DNA of 64,000 nt, taken from NCBI RefSeq assembly GCF_023277745.1, contig NZ_CP086322.1:4216001-4280000 (forward strand), in the 5' to 3' direction. Source of the DNA: Streptomyces halobius (GTDB lineage: Bacteria; Actinomycetota; Actinomycetes; Streptomycetales; Streptomycetaceae). Of this stretch, positions 9,057 to 18,785 are shown one piece after another (position 1 is the stretch's first letter; every line of letters starts with the position of its first letter). The notes beneath the pieces are model-generated. The model ran no database searches, had not been told where the DNA came from, and worked only from the letters and a program-made list of their open reading frames with translations. Made by a program: the position numbers and the translations under genes.

Positions 9057-10295
9057 TCAGAGTGGCAGGCCGATGCGGTGGGCCAGCCCCCGCAGGTCCC
9101 GGGCGGTGTGGGCAGGCAGCTGCCGGTCGGTGAGGTACTCGACGGTGTTCCTCACCTGTGCGTTGGCGTGGATGCGCTGGGGGGCAACCTGCTCAGCGGC
9201 CAGCAGCGACGTGACCGCCTCGGCCTCCCTGCCTCGCAGATGGGCCAGGGACCGGCCCAGATCGGCGTGGAAGGCGGCCTGCCGCCCTGGGGCATCCAGG
9301 GCCTCGGGATGCACACCGTCCCCGGCTGTGACGGCCTCGCCGTGCAGGCCAAGGTCGGTGTTGAGACTCACCTGGTGGATGCCGACGTTGGTGGGGCCGA
9401 AGTTCAGGTGCCATGCCCGCGTCTCGCCCGTGCGGCCGGCAAGGTCGGCGGCCTCGGCCAGGTGGCCGCGGACCTCATCAGCTCGGGTATTGCCCGGCCG
9501 TTGCCGGTCCTGGGTCAGCGAGGTGGCGGAGATCAGGTGGAGTTCGCCGAGCAGGGCATGGGCGTCCGGGCTCGTCAGATGCGATTCCAGGGTGTTCGCG
9601 GCGGCGGTGGCCTGGGCGAGGGCCTGGGTGGGGCTGCCGGCCGACATCAGCACGTGGGTGTGGAAGAAGCCGGAGAGGGCCCAGTAGACCGGGTCGTCCA
9701 GTTCCGCGATGGCCTCTGCGGCGCGGGTGACGGCGATGAACGCCAGGTCGGTGTAGCCGAGGTTCTTGAGCAGCAGGGTGCAGGCCGGGTGGTAGGCGTC
9801 CGCCAGCAGTTTCAGCAGCTCGTGCCGGGCGGGGCCTTCGACGGCTTCGGCGGCCGAGTGCAGGTCGGCCAGCAACGCGGGCAGCCCGGCGGCGAGGGTG
9901 CCGTATTCGGCCGCGTGGTAAAGCCGGTTAGCCGTCTCCACCCGCTCGGCCAGCACCGCCACCGGTTCCTCCGGAGGCCGGCGGTCTGGCGGGGTGGCCA
10001 TGGTCAGGCCCATCAGCGCCAGCCGCAGGGCCGGGATCGCCTCGTGGGCAGCACTCGCGTGGGGGCCTGCGGGCGCGAACGGCTGGCCGGTCAGCTCCGA
10101 CGGGGCGATCTGCAGGGCCTCGGCGAAGGCGCTGATGTGGCTGGAGCGGTCCAGCAGCCGGTGGCCGTTCTCCACCATCGACAAGTAGCCGACCGACACC
10201 CCGGCCAGGCCCGCGAGGCTGCGTAAGCTCATCCCGCGCTGACGGCGGGCCGAGCGCAGACGCTCTCCGATCCTCCGGGCCTGCTCTTCGTCCAT
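9057..10295 (-). CDS. XRE-family regulator with TPR-like C-terminal domain
   Basis: The 412-aa product starts with a Cro/C1-type helix-turn-helix (about residues 8-62; MSLRSLAGLAGVSVGYLSMV contains both helices) followed by some 340 residues of Ala/Leu-rich helical hairpins. This layout is widespread in Streptomyces regulators. It is a paralogue of the 13320-14450 product in architecture, including the shared LTGQP segment just after the HTH. It lies downstream of the AAA/TPR pair on the same strand but 370 bp away, so it may be transcribed separately. Confidence 0.8.
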   Translation of the reverse strand: MDEEQARRIGERLRSARRQRGMSLRSLAGLAGVSVGYLSMVENGHRLLDRSSHISAFAEALQIAPSELTGQPFAPAGPHASAAHEAIPALRLALMGLTMATPPDRRPPEEPVAVLAERVETANRLYHAAEYGTLAAGLPALLADLHSAAEAVEGPARHELLKLLADAYHPACTLLLKNLGYTDLAFIAVTRAAEAIAELDDPVYWALSGFFHTHVLMSAGSPTQALAQATAAANTLESHLTSPDAHALLGELHLISATSLTQDRQRPGNTRADEVRGHLAEAADLAGRTGETRAWHLNFGPTNVGIHQVSLNTDLGLHGEAVTAGDGVHPEALDAPGRQAAFHADLGRSLAHLRGREAEAVTSLLAAEQVAPQRIHANAQVRNTVEYLTDRQLPAHTARDLRGLAHRIGLPL

Positions 10296-10665
10296 GTCCC
10301 ACCCTCAACTCCCGTTCCTCAGCCATAGCGTAGAGCGAGCCGCCCACCGCAGGGGGCTTCCCCGCCAACACGTGGCTTCGCTCGCCTCCGGTGGTGCTGG
10401 ATCTCCTTCTGGATGTTGTTGGTGATCTCCGCTGGGTGGCTGAAGCCCTGCGGTCTTTCGCCGTTGCTCGGTATCGGTGTGCTGCGCTTGTCTGAGCGGG
10501 GCGGATCGAGCGATCGGAGGGGCCGCGATGGCAATGGGCTCGGGGGCAGGGCGGGTGGTTCCGCCGTTGACGGTGCGGATGGCACGGGCGAGCAATCAGC
10601 GTGGCACGGCCGCTACGTGGGTGCGGGACCGGAGCGGTCCGCGCCCCTGCGGCTTGGGCCGTTCT
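10296..10665. other. Gene-free stretch
   Basis: These 370 bp lie between the TPR membrane-protein gene and the XRE regulator on the same strand. The open frames here are rich in Arg/Pro/Ser and lack ribosome binding sites, so I see no gene. The promoter of the XRE regulator should be here. Confidence 0.5.
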
Positions 10666-11793
10666 TCACCGGGTCTTCTTCCGGTCGAACCAGATCGTGG
10701 CGAACGTCGGCGCGAGCCCTGCCCAGAACAGCACCTGCGGCAACAGGCGATCCGTCCAGGGAACTTCGGCGACCAGTAGGGCGCATAGCATGGCCCAGGC
10801 CGCCTGGGCCAGCACTATGCGGGGCCACTGGCGGCGGCGTATCAGTGACCGCACGTTGAGCTGAACGCCGGCGCGCCGCCGCCTGTAGCGCAGCAGGGCG
10901 CCGACGAGCCAGATGGCGGTCGCCACCACGAGGTACCACAGGCGCTGGCCGAGCGGCAGTGGCAACTCCCGCTGCACCTTGCCCTCGACGTCGAACAGGT
11001 CCATCCCTGCCCCGGCGAAGGCGACGCAGAGCAGGGCGAGCCACCGTACCCCGCGCAGCATGCGGTACGTGGCCTGGTCGAGACCGCGCTGCATCTCGGC
11101 GGAGTCCGGTGCGGCGGCAAGCCCAGTGGCGTAGAGGTCAGCGGCCCGGGCGGCCTTGACGCCCGGGGCGTTGGCGGCCTTCCGGGTCTGCCGGGCCAGG
11201 GCCTCGGGGTGGGTGGGGTCGAGCCGGAGGATGGCCTGGTCGAGCTGGTCGGCAAGGGTGCTGTTACGCGAGAGGCCGGCAATCTTCTGGGCGACTTCAT
11301 GGGCGTAGACCTCCTCGGTGCCCAGTCGCAGCGCCTCCATGGCCAGGTCGGCTGCCTCCCGCAGGACGGGGGCGAGGTCATGGTGCCGGAGGTCATTGGT
11401 GCCAGCTTCCCGAGCGTAACGGTGTACCGACGAACGCCATACGGCGTCGGCGAGCATCGCATAGCCATACCAGTGGTGGGGCTCGACCCGGACCACTTCG
11501 CGCAGTACGGGCTCGGCCTCGGGCCACCCCCTGCCGTCTGTGTAGCGCAGCACGAGGGCGCGCAATATGAGTGCGCCGGAGTCCTCGGGGGCGAGTTCGA
11601 GGGCCTCGTCGGCAGCGTCCAGTGCCTGCTGTGACTGCTGCGTGTTCAGGTGGCAGTAGCCGATCATGACCCAGGCGCGTATGTCGCCGGGGTCGTCGGC
11701 AAGGTGCTGCGACAGCAGGGCCCGGGCCTGGTCATGGCGTTCGAAATCGATGAGGGCCTGGGCCTGCTCGACGGCCGAGTTCCGTTCGGTCAC
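10666..11793 (-). CDS. TPR-repeat membrane protein coupled to the AAA ATPase
   Basis: The GTG at 11793 overlaps the stop of the AAA ATPase gene (GTGA), giving a 375-aa protein; the frame is open further upstream only as a shadow of that gene. Tetratricopeptide repeats fill the N-terminal two thirds (for example AWVMIGYCHLNTQQSQQAL near residues 40-60). The C-terminal part has about four membrane segments in two pairs (around MLRGVRWLALLCVAFAGAG, LWYLVVATAIWLVGALL and near IVLAQAAWAMLCALLVA). The tight overlap suggests that it and the ATPase act in one complex, with the TPR face in the cytoplasm and the C-terminus in the membrane. Function unknown. Confidence 0.8.
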   Translation of the reverse strand: MTERNSAVEQAQALIDFERHDQARALLSQHLADDPGDIRAWVMIGYCHLNTQQSQQALDAADEALELAPEDSGALILRALVLRYTDGRGWPEAEPVLREVVRVEPHHWYGYAMLADAVWRSSVHRYAREAGTNDLRHHDLAPVLREAADLAMEALRLGTEEVYAHEVAQKIAGLSRNSTLADQLDQAILRLDPTHPEALARQTRKAANAPGVKAARAADLYATGLAAAPDSAEMQRGLDQATYRMLRGVRWLALLCVAFAGAGMDLFDVEGKVQRELPLPLGQRLWYLVVATAIWLVGALLRYRRRRAGVQLNVRSLIRRRQWPRIVLAQAAWAMLCALLVAEVPWTDRLLPQVLFWAGLAPTFATIWFDRKKTR

Positions 11794-13178
11794 AGCTTCC
11801 GCTTCTTCTTCAGATAGGCCACCAGGTCGTCGTACATCCCGCCGTCGTTCGCGTACATCGCCACATTGCGGGCGGACGCGAACCACGGCTCCGTCGAAGG
11901 CGCGATCTGCCCCGCCGCGGCCAGCAGGTCCTTCATCCCGATCAGGCGCACGGTGCCGGTACGGGCCGAGTCCAGCAGCGCGTGTTCGGCCGCGGCCTCG
12001 CACACATGGGCCAGATCGGCGCCGGACAGGCCGTCGGTGGCCTTGACGAGCTTGCCGAGGTCGATGTTCTCGATGGGCCGCTCGCGCAGGTGGTAGCGGA
12101 GGATCGCCTCCCGGGCCGGTCCGTCGGGCGGCAGTACCAGCAGGGTCCGGTCCAGCCGGCCGGGGCGGCGCAGGGCGATGTCCACGTCCCAGGGGACATT
12201 GGTGGCGGCGAGTACGAACACGCCCTCGTTCGCCTCCGCGTCGACGCCGTCCAGCTCGGTCAGCAACTGGTTGACGGTGTTGCGCATTCCGTTGCTCTGC
12301 GTGCGGCTGCGTTTTCCGCCGAGGGCGTCCAGTTCGTCGAGGAAGAGCACGCACGGGGCCTGGCGGCGGGCGGTCTGGAAAAGCTCGTGCATGTTGCGTT
12401 CGGAGTTGCCGATCCACATGTCGAGCACATCGTTGACCGACACGGACAGGAAGTTCGCCCCGAGCTCCCCGGCGACGGCCCGCGCGATGAAGGTCTTGCC
12501 GCAGCCGGGCGGCCCGTACAGTAGCAGCCCCCCGCGCAGACTCTTGCCGTACAGGCGGCGCAGCTCCGGATTGCGCAACGGCGCCAGAAAGGCGGCCTCC
12601 AGCCGCTCCTTGACCTCCTGCATGCCGCCCACATCGGCGAGGCGGACGGCCCCGGGCCTCTCCACCTCCCAGGCGGCTGCGTCCCCAGGATCGCCGCTGC
12701 CGTCAACGGTGAGCGGCGCCTCCACGAACCGGGGCGGCACGACATCGCCGACCTGATCCTCGGCGGCGTTCCAGTCGAAGCCCGGGCCCGAGGCGGGGGC
12801 GGGCGCCGGAGCATGCCCGGCCGCGGGGTCCTGCGGCGGTTCGGCTACAGAGGCCGGAGGCTGTGCGGGCGCCGGGGCCGGTGGCGGCACGGCGGCGGGG
12901 GCGGAAGGTTGGCCGGGCTCCGGGGCCTGCGGTGGCACGGGCAGCGCGGCTTCGCCAGGCGTGATTGCCGGAGTATCTGTCAGGGCTCGGACCATCAACT
13001 CACGTGCCTGGACATCACCAGGCGCGTGCTGCAACGCCACGGAAACCTCCCCCACCGCAGCGTCACCGTGACCCGCGCTCAGCAGCAACTCGGCGAGGTG
13101 CAGCCGCAGGGGCACGTCATCGGGCGCCGCCGCAACGGCCGTACGCAGGCTCTGTATAAGGGGGGATTCCGCCGACAT
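11790..13178 (-). CDS. TPR-AAA+ ATPase (classic AAA, Vps4/Cdc48-like)
   Basis: This 462-aa protein has an N-terminal TPR-like region (about 1-65), a Pro/Ala-rich linker, then one classic AAA module: Walker A GPPGCGKT at about 222-229, Walker B CVLFLDELDA near 275-284, and an arginine-finger segment RRPGRLDR. The C-terminal small domain ends WFASARNVAMYANDGGMYDDL, recalling Vps4-type proteins. The ATG at 13178 is chosen over an in-frame GTG at 13187; neither has a strong ribosome site. Joining TPR and AAA recalls EccA of ESX systems, and a T7SS island starts 2 kb away, but the AAA subfamily differs, so any link is speculation. Confidence 0.85.
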   Translation of the reverse strand: MSAESPLIQSLRTAVAAAPDDVPLRLHLAELLLSAGHGDAAVGEVSVALQHAPGDVQARELMVRALTDTPAITPGEAALPVPPQAPEPGQPSAPAAVPPPAPAPAQPPASVAEPPQDPAAGHAPAPAPASGPGFDWNAAEDQVGDVVPPRFVEAPLTVDGSGDPGDAAAWEVERPGAVRLADVGGMQEVKERLEAAFLAPLRNPELRRLYGKSLRGGLLLYGPPGCGKTFIARAVAGELGANFLSVSVNDVLDMWIGNSERNMHELFQTARRQAPCVLFLDELDALGGKRSRTQSNGMRNTVNQLLTELDGVDAEANEGVFVLAATNVPWDVDIALRRPGRLDRTLLVLPPDGPAREAILRYHLRERPIENIDLGKLVKATDGLSGADLAHVCEAAAEHALLDSARTGTVRLIGMKDLLAAAGQIAPSTEPWFASARNVAMYANDGGMYDDLVAYLKKKRKL

Positions 13179-13319
13179 GGCCCACACTTTACGGAGCCGA
13201 CGCGGCCGACTTACGGGTGCCCTCGACGTGCTCTGCGCACAACCTGCTGAGAGGAATCCACGTGGCCCGCCTGCGGCGAGGACGGGGACAATGACGCCCC
13301 TACCCCTGCCTGGCTTCCG

Positions 13320-14450
13320 TCACCGCAGCCCAGCTCGCTCAGCCAGACTCCGCACCGCCGTGGCCAGGGCGGTGTCGCTGGTCCGGGCGGCAAGCACAGC
13401 GATCACCTCCCGGGCAAAGGGGTCCAGCCGCAGCCGCAGCGGCGCCGCAGCGTCGGCCTCGACCAGGCGCGCGGCTGCCTGATCAGCACGGTCCTGGCGA
13501 GCCTCGGCCGCGGCGGCGACCGTCAGCAGGCGGGACCGGTGTGCGCCGCTGAGCGCGGCCAGATCCGCCGCACGGGCGTGGCCCACGGCCTCCTCGGCAT
13601 CGCCGTACTCGGCGGCGACGGCGGCGCGGGCCGCAACCACCATGGCCAGCTCCCGCGCGCTGGTAGCCCGCCCGGCAGCCGTAGCAAGGAGCCGTTCGGC
13701 CTGCTGGCGACGTCCGGCCATGGCCTGGGCGACGGCGGCCAGCACCGGCATCTCCCACCCGGCTCCGGCATCCTCGGCGCGCTCGGCGCGGGCCAGCGCG
13801 TATTCCGGCAAGCCGAGGTCGATCAGCAGCCGCACCTCCTCGACCAGCACCGGCAGCTGTTCGCGGGTGCCGGGACGGGCCCGATGCAGCAGCATCCAGG
13901 CCAGGTCCTTGTAGCCCAGGCGCCGCAGCAGCCCGGCGCCCAGCACATGCGCCTCCACCCGCAGCCGCATCGCCTCCTCCTGCCCGGCAGCCGGGGCGGT
14001 TGCGACCGTGTGGTCCGCCGTCTCGATCAGCTCCGGCAGCGCGAGCGCGAGGCTACGTTCATCGCCCGTCGCATCGGCGTCCGCGGCGGCCCGGGTCCGC
14101 TCGGCCAGCTCCTCCAGCCGCGGTCCGGAGGGCGTATCTGAGCGCGGACGGACCAGGCGGCGCCGCAGGTGGAAGGCAACCGCCCGCACCGCCGCATGCT
14201 CCTCCCCGCGCGGTGGATAGGGCTGCCCGGTCAGATCCGCGACATCAAGCCGCAAGGCAGCAGCCAGGGCCGCCACCGGACCACGGCGGTCCACCCACTC
14301 CAGGCCCGTCTCCAGCCCGGCCACGTAATCGAGATCCAGGCCGGTGCGGGAGGCAAGGCCATCACGGGTCAGCCCCCGGCGAAGACGCCAGGCGGCCAGA
14401 CGGGCCCCAATCGGACCGCCGGCGGCCGTCTCATCCAGCTCGCGCATCAC
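13320..14450 (-). CDS. XRE-family regulator with TPR-like C-terminal domain (second copy)
   Basis: A 376-aa protein with an N-terminal helix-turn-helix (about residues 14-66; LTRDGLASRTGLDLDYVAGL) and a long Ala/Leu/Arg-rich helical C-terminus. It shares length, layout and the LTGQP boundary segment with the product at 9057-10295, but the sequences have diverged. It lies upstream of the AAA/TPR pair on the same strand, separated by 141 bp. Together the four genes look like one regulatory block; the signal sensed is unknown. Confidence 0.78.
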   Translation of the reverse strand: MMRELDETAAGGPIGARLAAWRLRRGLTRDGLASRTGLDLDYVAGLETGLEWVDRRGPVAALAAALRLDVADLTGQPYPPRGEEHAAVRAVAFHLRRRLVRPRSDTPSGPRLEELAERTRAAADADATGDERSLALALPELIETADHTVATAPAAGQEEAMRLRVEAHVLGAGLLRRLGYKDLAWMLLHRARPGTREQLPVLVEEVRLLIDLGLPEYALARAERAEDAGAGWEMPVLAAVAQAMAGRRQQAERLLATAAGRATSARELAMVVAARAAVAAEYGDAEEAVGHARAADLAALSGAHRSRLLTVAAAAEARQDRADQAAARLVEADAAAPLRLRLDPFAREVIAVLAARTSDTALATAVRSLAERAGLR

Positions 14451-15127
14451 CAGAATTGCTCGCTACCCAGTCGCCCGGACCGTGTGCTCTGCCAGGACAA
14501 AGGCTCGCTCATCTCTCTGAGGGATCCCCTGGTGAGCGCGTATGCCCTTCGCGCCACACATTAATCACACCGGGTGCGCGCGAACAGGCAAGTGATGCGT
14601 CCGGACAGGGTGAGGGACGGCCCGGGGGCCGGCAGGACCGCAACGTTCTACCCGGAGTGCCGCAGCCGTTCAAGGAGACGGGCGGTTCCGCGCCTCCAGC
14701 TCGAGGGCGTGCCCGTCCAGCGCGAACCTGGAAGTCACGGAGGGGCGCTTCGCGCTGATGGAGTTGGGCAGGGCGGCGGGTAGCCCCTCTTCTGCCGTCC
14801 ATCCGAATCTCCATGGTGCGCTCTCACTCGCCACGATGGCGTGGCGAGTTCCGTATGGGATGGGGCGACGGGGCGACGCTCAAGATGCCTTACACCACAG
14901 TCCACTCCCGGCGGATCGGTACGGCCCTGGGGCGGCTGCACAGGGCGGCTCGCCCAGTGCCCGACGGTGGCGGTTCGGAGGCCGACGCTCCACGGCGGAG
15001 TGGCACCGACGCCTCGGACCACTGGCCAACGATAAGAAATGCTGCATCGCAAACCAGTGCTGACGTCGACTGTTAGCGTGGACGGGCTCGCAGAACGACC
15101 GTACGACAACAAGCACGGGGAGCGTCC
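14451..15127. other. Gene-free stretch upstream of the T7SS island
   Basis: These 677 bp separate the minus-strand XRE gene from the plus-strand T7SS genes. Several frames are open but have improbable composition and no supported start. The last bases before 15128 hold a GGGGAG ribosome binding site for the next gene, and both divergent promoters must lie here. I found no tRNA, repeat or terminator. Confidence 0.5.
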
Positions 15128-17233
15128 ATGGGGGAGTTCGTCAGCGTCGACCCTGAGCGGGTGCGCAAGCTCGCCAACCGCCTGAAGGACCTGGAAGCGG
15201 CACTGGCCAGGCACGGTCCGTCCATCCGGAAGAAGTTCCGCGACTGGGAAAGCGACCTCGACGTCTCGCTCATCAGCAAACAGACCCATGCCGTCGGCGA
15301 CGACGCCCGCGACATGGCCAAGCGCGCCGACCTTGCACGCAACCTTGAGGAACACAGCGAAGACGTCGCGCTGTGCACCCCGGACGGAAACCTGGTCAAC
15401 ATCCCGTGGGACATCAAGGACGTCAAAGCGCAGAGCGCCAAAGAGGCCAAACAGGAAGCCCAAACGCTCAAGACGGCGCTCGACGACCTACAGCACATCA
15501 AGTTGACCCCGCCGGGCTCCCGTTTCAAGCTCATCGACCCCCACGCCAAGGACGAGGCCCGGGCAGACATCAAGGCCATCGCCCAGTCGCTCCTCGACCA
15601 CAAGGACGACCCCGCCTACCTCGCCGCGTTCGCCGATGCCGGCGGCGTCCGCGAAGCCGCTCGCCTCGGCCGTGTCCTCCATCAACAAGACGGCACGCAC
15701 GGCGGGAAGGTCTTGAGCGACGACTCCACGAAGCTGATAGGTCAGTACGCGCAAGGTGTCAACGGGATCTTTCACCTCCCGAAGAAGGGCAAGAACGCGC
15801 TGAGCCAGGCCAGCCTGAAGTCACTCACCCACCCGTCTGGCGGGGACATGTGGTCCGTGGGCATGCTCTTCAAGTACGGGCCATCAGGCGACGCATGGAA
15901 CCCGAAGGTGCTGTCTGAAGTGGCTGGCTCGATGCTCGATTGGCGCCGGAAACAGAAGGCCATGCGTCTCGATTACGGCAAGCCTTTTCCCCCGCACTCC
16001 AACGGTGGCTACGTCGGTCAAGGCGATGCCGCCTGGTACGACTCCCTCGACTTCGACCTCAGCGGAGGCCCCGACGACGACGCCAAGACGGCTGCGGGCA
16101 TTCGTGCCAACGACCCATCCCTAGCAGTCATTTCACGCCTCGGGCAGAACGCCGAGGCGTCCCGTGATCTTCTCGGTCACAACAGCGCCACCAGCAATCG
16201 GTATGCAAGCGACCTCATCGACTTCAGGTGGCAGACCCCTGGCCCGAAGACACTGGACGACTCCGATGCTCCCCGTCGAGTCCTCACCCTTGCTGCCACC
16301 GACCTCAGCCCTGAGCACCGGGACCAGTCCGGCCTGGCCGCCGCCAACATTCTGGCGGCGGCGGCCAAGGAGCACAGTGCCTTCGAGGGCCGCAACGGCC
16401 ATGAGAAGGAAGCATACGAGCACTATCCCAAGGGCACAGCTGCCGCCTTGGCTGGGATCACGGGCACCTGGGCCAGCGACCTCGGCGGCACCGGCGCGTC
16501 GGCGACAGATGGCGCGCCTGCCTACCTTGAACACAGCCTTGTCGCCAGGAACACCGATGCGATCAAGGCGATGCAGCTGTTTGCCAAGGACAACCCGCGA
16601 GCTGCTGCCCTGTTCGACACGACTCTGCATCAACAGGTTTCTGACGCTGTTGGCAGCAAACACCCTCGTGATCAGCTCACAAAGCTTGGGGCCGCAGCCG
16701 GCCTCTTCACGAAGGCGAAGGTCGGGATCAGCTACAAGCAGGCGCAGCAGCTCGACGAGGACCACCAGCTGAAGCTGGACATCCTCAACACCGCCGGAGC
16801 CTTTTTCGGCTTTGCTTCCGGGCCGAAGCCGGGTGAGGGAGAAGTTTTCACGGGCGCTGCGAAGGTCGCCGAGAAGGGGTTCGAGTGGTCGCAGAACTTG
16901 GTTCTCCTGGGCAGGACAGTCGCCGCGCCGCACCAGGATCCGTTTTCCGTGGATAACGCTGATAAGCAGGAGGACCGCAACGAGGATGACGCGAGAGAGC
17001 AGCCCAAGAGGTTCCATCCGTCAATCGCACAAGGAATGATCCGCTCGGGCAAGATAGAGGCTCCCACGGGTAAACCCTGGTACAACCCGGAGACGAAGAC
17101 CATCTCAGTGAGCCCACAGAATCACCGTGAATTTGACGGCTGGTTCAACCACAACAGTGAGCACAGGCAGCCTTATCTGGACAGCTTCCAGATCGGATTT
17201 CTCGGTCCCGAAGGGGCGCTCGATGGCAAGTAG
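15128..17233 (+). CDS. Large T7SS-associated protein, candidate secreted effector (701 aa)
   Basis: The N-terminal 120 residues are helical and recall WXG/LXG-type secretion domains, with a tryptophan in KKFRDWESDL near residue 39. The rest contains no enzyme motif I recognise. The last 80 residues (PKRFHPSIAQGMIRS onward) follow a charged linker and would be the place for a C-terminal toxin or binding domain. No Sec signal peptide is present, as expected for a T7SS substrate. It overlaps the start of a lipoprotein gene and lies upstream of two WXG100-like genes. The effector role is inferred from layout and neighbours. Confidence 0.65.
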   Translation: MGEFVSVDPERVRKLANRLKDLEAALARHGPSIRKKFRDWESDLDVSLISKQTHAVGDDARDMAKRADLARNLEEHSEDVALCTPDGNLVNIPWDIKDVKAQSAKEAKQEAQTLKTALDDLQHIKLTPPGSRFKLIDPHAKDEARADIKAIAQSLLDHKDDPAYLAAFADAGGVREAARLGRVLHQQDGTHGGKVLSDDSTKLIGQYAQGVNGIFHLPKKGKNALSQASLKSLTHPSGGDMWSVGMLFKYGPSGDAWNPKVLSEVAGSMLDWRRKQKAMRLDYGKPFPPHSNGGYVGQGDAAWYDSLDFDLSGGPDDDAKTAAGIRANDPSLAVISRLGQNAEASRDLLGHNSATSNRYASDLIDFRWQTPGPKTLDDSDAPRRVLTLAATDLSPEHRDQSGLAAANILAAAAKEHSAFEGRNGHEKEAYEHYPKGTAAALAGITGTWASDLGGTGASATDGAPAYLEHSLVARNTDAIKAMQLFAKDNPRAAALFDTTLHQQVSDAVGSKHPRDQLTKLGAAAGLFTKAKVGISYKQAQQLDEDHQLKLDILNTAGAFFGFASGPKPGEGEVFTGAAKVAEKGFEWSQNLVLLGRTVAAPHQDPFSVDNADKQEDRNEDDAREQPKRFHPSIAQGMIRSGKIEAPTGKPWYNPETKTISVSPQNHREFDGWFNHNSEHRQPYLDSFQIGFLGPEGALDGK

Positions 17234-18290
17234 ACGAATCCGATCGGCGCTCACAGTGCGGGCAGCCGTCTGCTGCACCAGCGTCCTCGTGTTGTCGCTC
17301 AGCGCCTGCACAAGCGATTCCGCAAAGAAGAACGCGCCAATTGGGATCCCCACCCCCAAGCTCGGCAAGGTCGTACCCTTTAACCTCACCACTGAGCACC
17401 ACGCCACCCAGGCTGCTGGCGACCCTCTGTTCGGGGAGATTACCGCGGGTCGCTCTGGCGACTTCTATATGTCGGCGGAGACCACCAGAGTCAACGGCAT
17501 TGTTCGTGTCTCGTCGGATGGCAAAGCTACCTCCCTCCCTGCTCCAGGCCCCGCCGACGACTCTCCGCAGATCTCGGGAATGACGACGACACCCGACGGT
17601 GACCTGCTGGTCGGCAAGAAGAGAAACATCTACCGACTCACACCCAGTGGCAAAACCAAAGCGGTCATCAAGACCAATATCGCCGACCCGGGCCCAATGG
17701 GGGTGCGGCCTGACGGGGCCATTGTGATCGAGAGCGAGGGGAGCCTCTGGTCCATTGCCCATGGGAAGACGAGCCTGCTGTATAAGGGGTCCGTTTCCGA
17801 CGAAGAGAACTTGGCAACGCTTCGCGGCAAACTCCGGGGTGCCCTCGACACTTCTGGGACCGTCTATGCTGCAGTCGGCAGGTACCTGCCCGACATCGTC
17901 GTCATCCCCCAGGGCAAGAAGCCCCACCGCTGGGGACTTCGTGGAAACGTCCCGGGAACGTCGGTGCCGCTTTCCACGCTCACACCGCTAACGCTTGCGC
18001 AGGCGCACGATGGTGGCGTCTACATTCTCGCCGCAACTGGCTTCCCGACATCCCACCACAGCACCGGCTATGTCCTGTACGTCAAGGACGACACCGTGAA
18101 GTTGGCGACCAAGGCTCCGTTTACAGGGAAGAGCAACTCGTGCAGCCCGGGGAAGGAGTACTCGGTAGACCATGTTCCGTGCATCCTCCCGTGGTACGTC
18201 GTCGAAAGCGGCAACCGGCTGCTGCTCCTTGGTAACCACAAGGCCGATAGTCGTGTCGTTCCGCTCGCCCTCCGCGCCGTCACGAAGTGA
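17223..18290 (+). CDS. Lipoprotein, beta-propeller-like
   Basis: The ATG at 17223, preceded by GAAGGGGCG, gives a 355-aa protein with a classical lipoprotein signal: RR-containing n-region, hydrophobic core and lipobox LSLSAC near residues 24-29. The mature part repeats short blades such as GITAG/GVRPDG-like turns (TTTPDGDLLVGK, GVRPDGAIVIES), consistent with a six- or seven-bladed beta-propeller on the outer membrane face. Its start lies inside the 3' end of the 701-aa gene, so the two are translationally coupled and probably work together, for example as substrate and surface partner or immunity lipoprotein. That role is inference. Confidence 0.8.
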   Translation: MASRRIRSALTVRAAVCCTSVLVLSLSACTSDSAKKNAPIGIPTPKLGKVVPFNLTTEHHATQAAGDPLFGEITAGRSGDFYMSAETTRVNGIVRVSSDGKATSLPAPGPADDSPQISGMTTTPDGDLLVGKKRNIYRLTPSGKTKAVIKTNIADPGPMGVRPDGAIVIESEGSLWSIAHGKTSLLYKGSVSDEENLATLRGKLRGALDTSGTVYAAVGRYLPDIVVIPQGKKPHRWGLRGNVPGTSVPLSTLTPLTLAQAHDGGVYILAATGFPTSHHSTGYVLYVKDDTVKLATKAPFTGKSNSCSPGKEYSVDHVPCILPWYVVESGNRLLLLGNHKADSRVVPLALRAVTK

Positions 18291-18301
18291 AGGAGTAGCC
18301 C

Positions 18302-18589
18302 GTGGGTATCGCACCCCAGGACCGGCTCGAAACGCTGTGCCGGAACGACATGGACGCCATCGAAAGAGATGTCGCGGCCATCAAGGCGGCCATGAAGAAG
18401 GTCGACGAGATGATGCCGCATACGTGGACCGGCAAAAACGCGGAGCATTGGCGGATGGCGTACGAGGCGCGTATGAGGCAGCTGAGAAACCTCTTCGAGG
18501 CATTCCCGGCTGAGGAGAAGAAGCTGGTGGAGAAGGCACGGAAGGAGCAGGAGAAGCTGGACCAGAAGATGCACGGTGGGAACGTGTAG
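18302..18589 (+). CDS. WXG100-like protein (95 aa)
   Basis: The GTG at 18302 is preceded by AAGGAG. The 95-aa product has the size and helical-hairpin composition of WXG100 proteins, with the turn motif W42-T-G44 (HTWTGKNAEHW). The C-terminal helix is Lys/Glu-rich. WXG100 proteins are small T7SS substrates or chaperone partners that leave the cell as helical dimers. It lies 11 bases after the lipoprotein gene, so the three form one operon. Confidence 0.8.
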   Translation: MGIAPQDRLETLCRNDMDAIERDVAAIKAAMKKVDEMMPHTWTGKNAEHWRMAYEARMRQLRNLFEAFPAEEKKLVEKARKEQEKLDQKMHGGNV

Positions 18590-18785
18590 CAACAGGGCGT
18601 ATGGAAAGAGGCCCGCAGCAGCGTAGGACCGGTTGATGGATGCTCAGCTGGCGGGTTCGACTGTAAGCCGCTACCGGGGCGGTCCTCGGTCGCGGCGTGC
18701 GCGGGTGATGTCGGAACCGTCCGGGGCGTCGGTAGCGTCATGATGCGTGCATCGGACGATGGACAGCCTGAATGAGGTGAGCTAC

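Noticed and set aside
9015..10226. 403-codon plus-strand frame opposite the XRE regulator
   Set aside because: Very Gly/Gln/Val-rich translation, typical of antisense to Streptomyces genes; the minus strand has an obvious HTH protein.
11790..13178. EccA of the T7SS, suggested by TPR + AAA layout
   Set aside because: The AAA domain is of the classic Vps4/Cdc48 type, not the CbbX type of EccA, and the gene is coupled to a TPR membrane protein rather than to esx genes.
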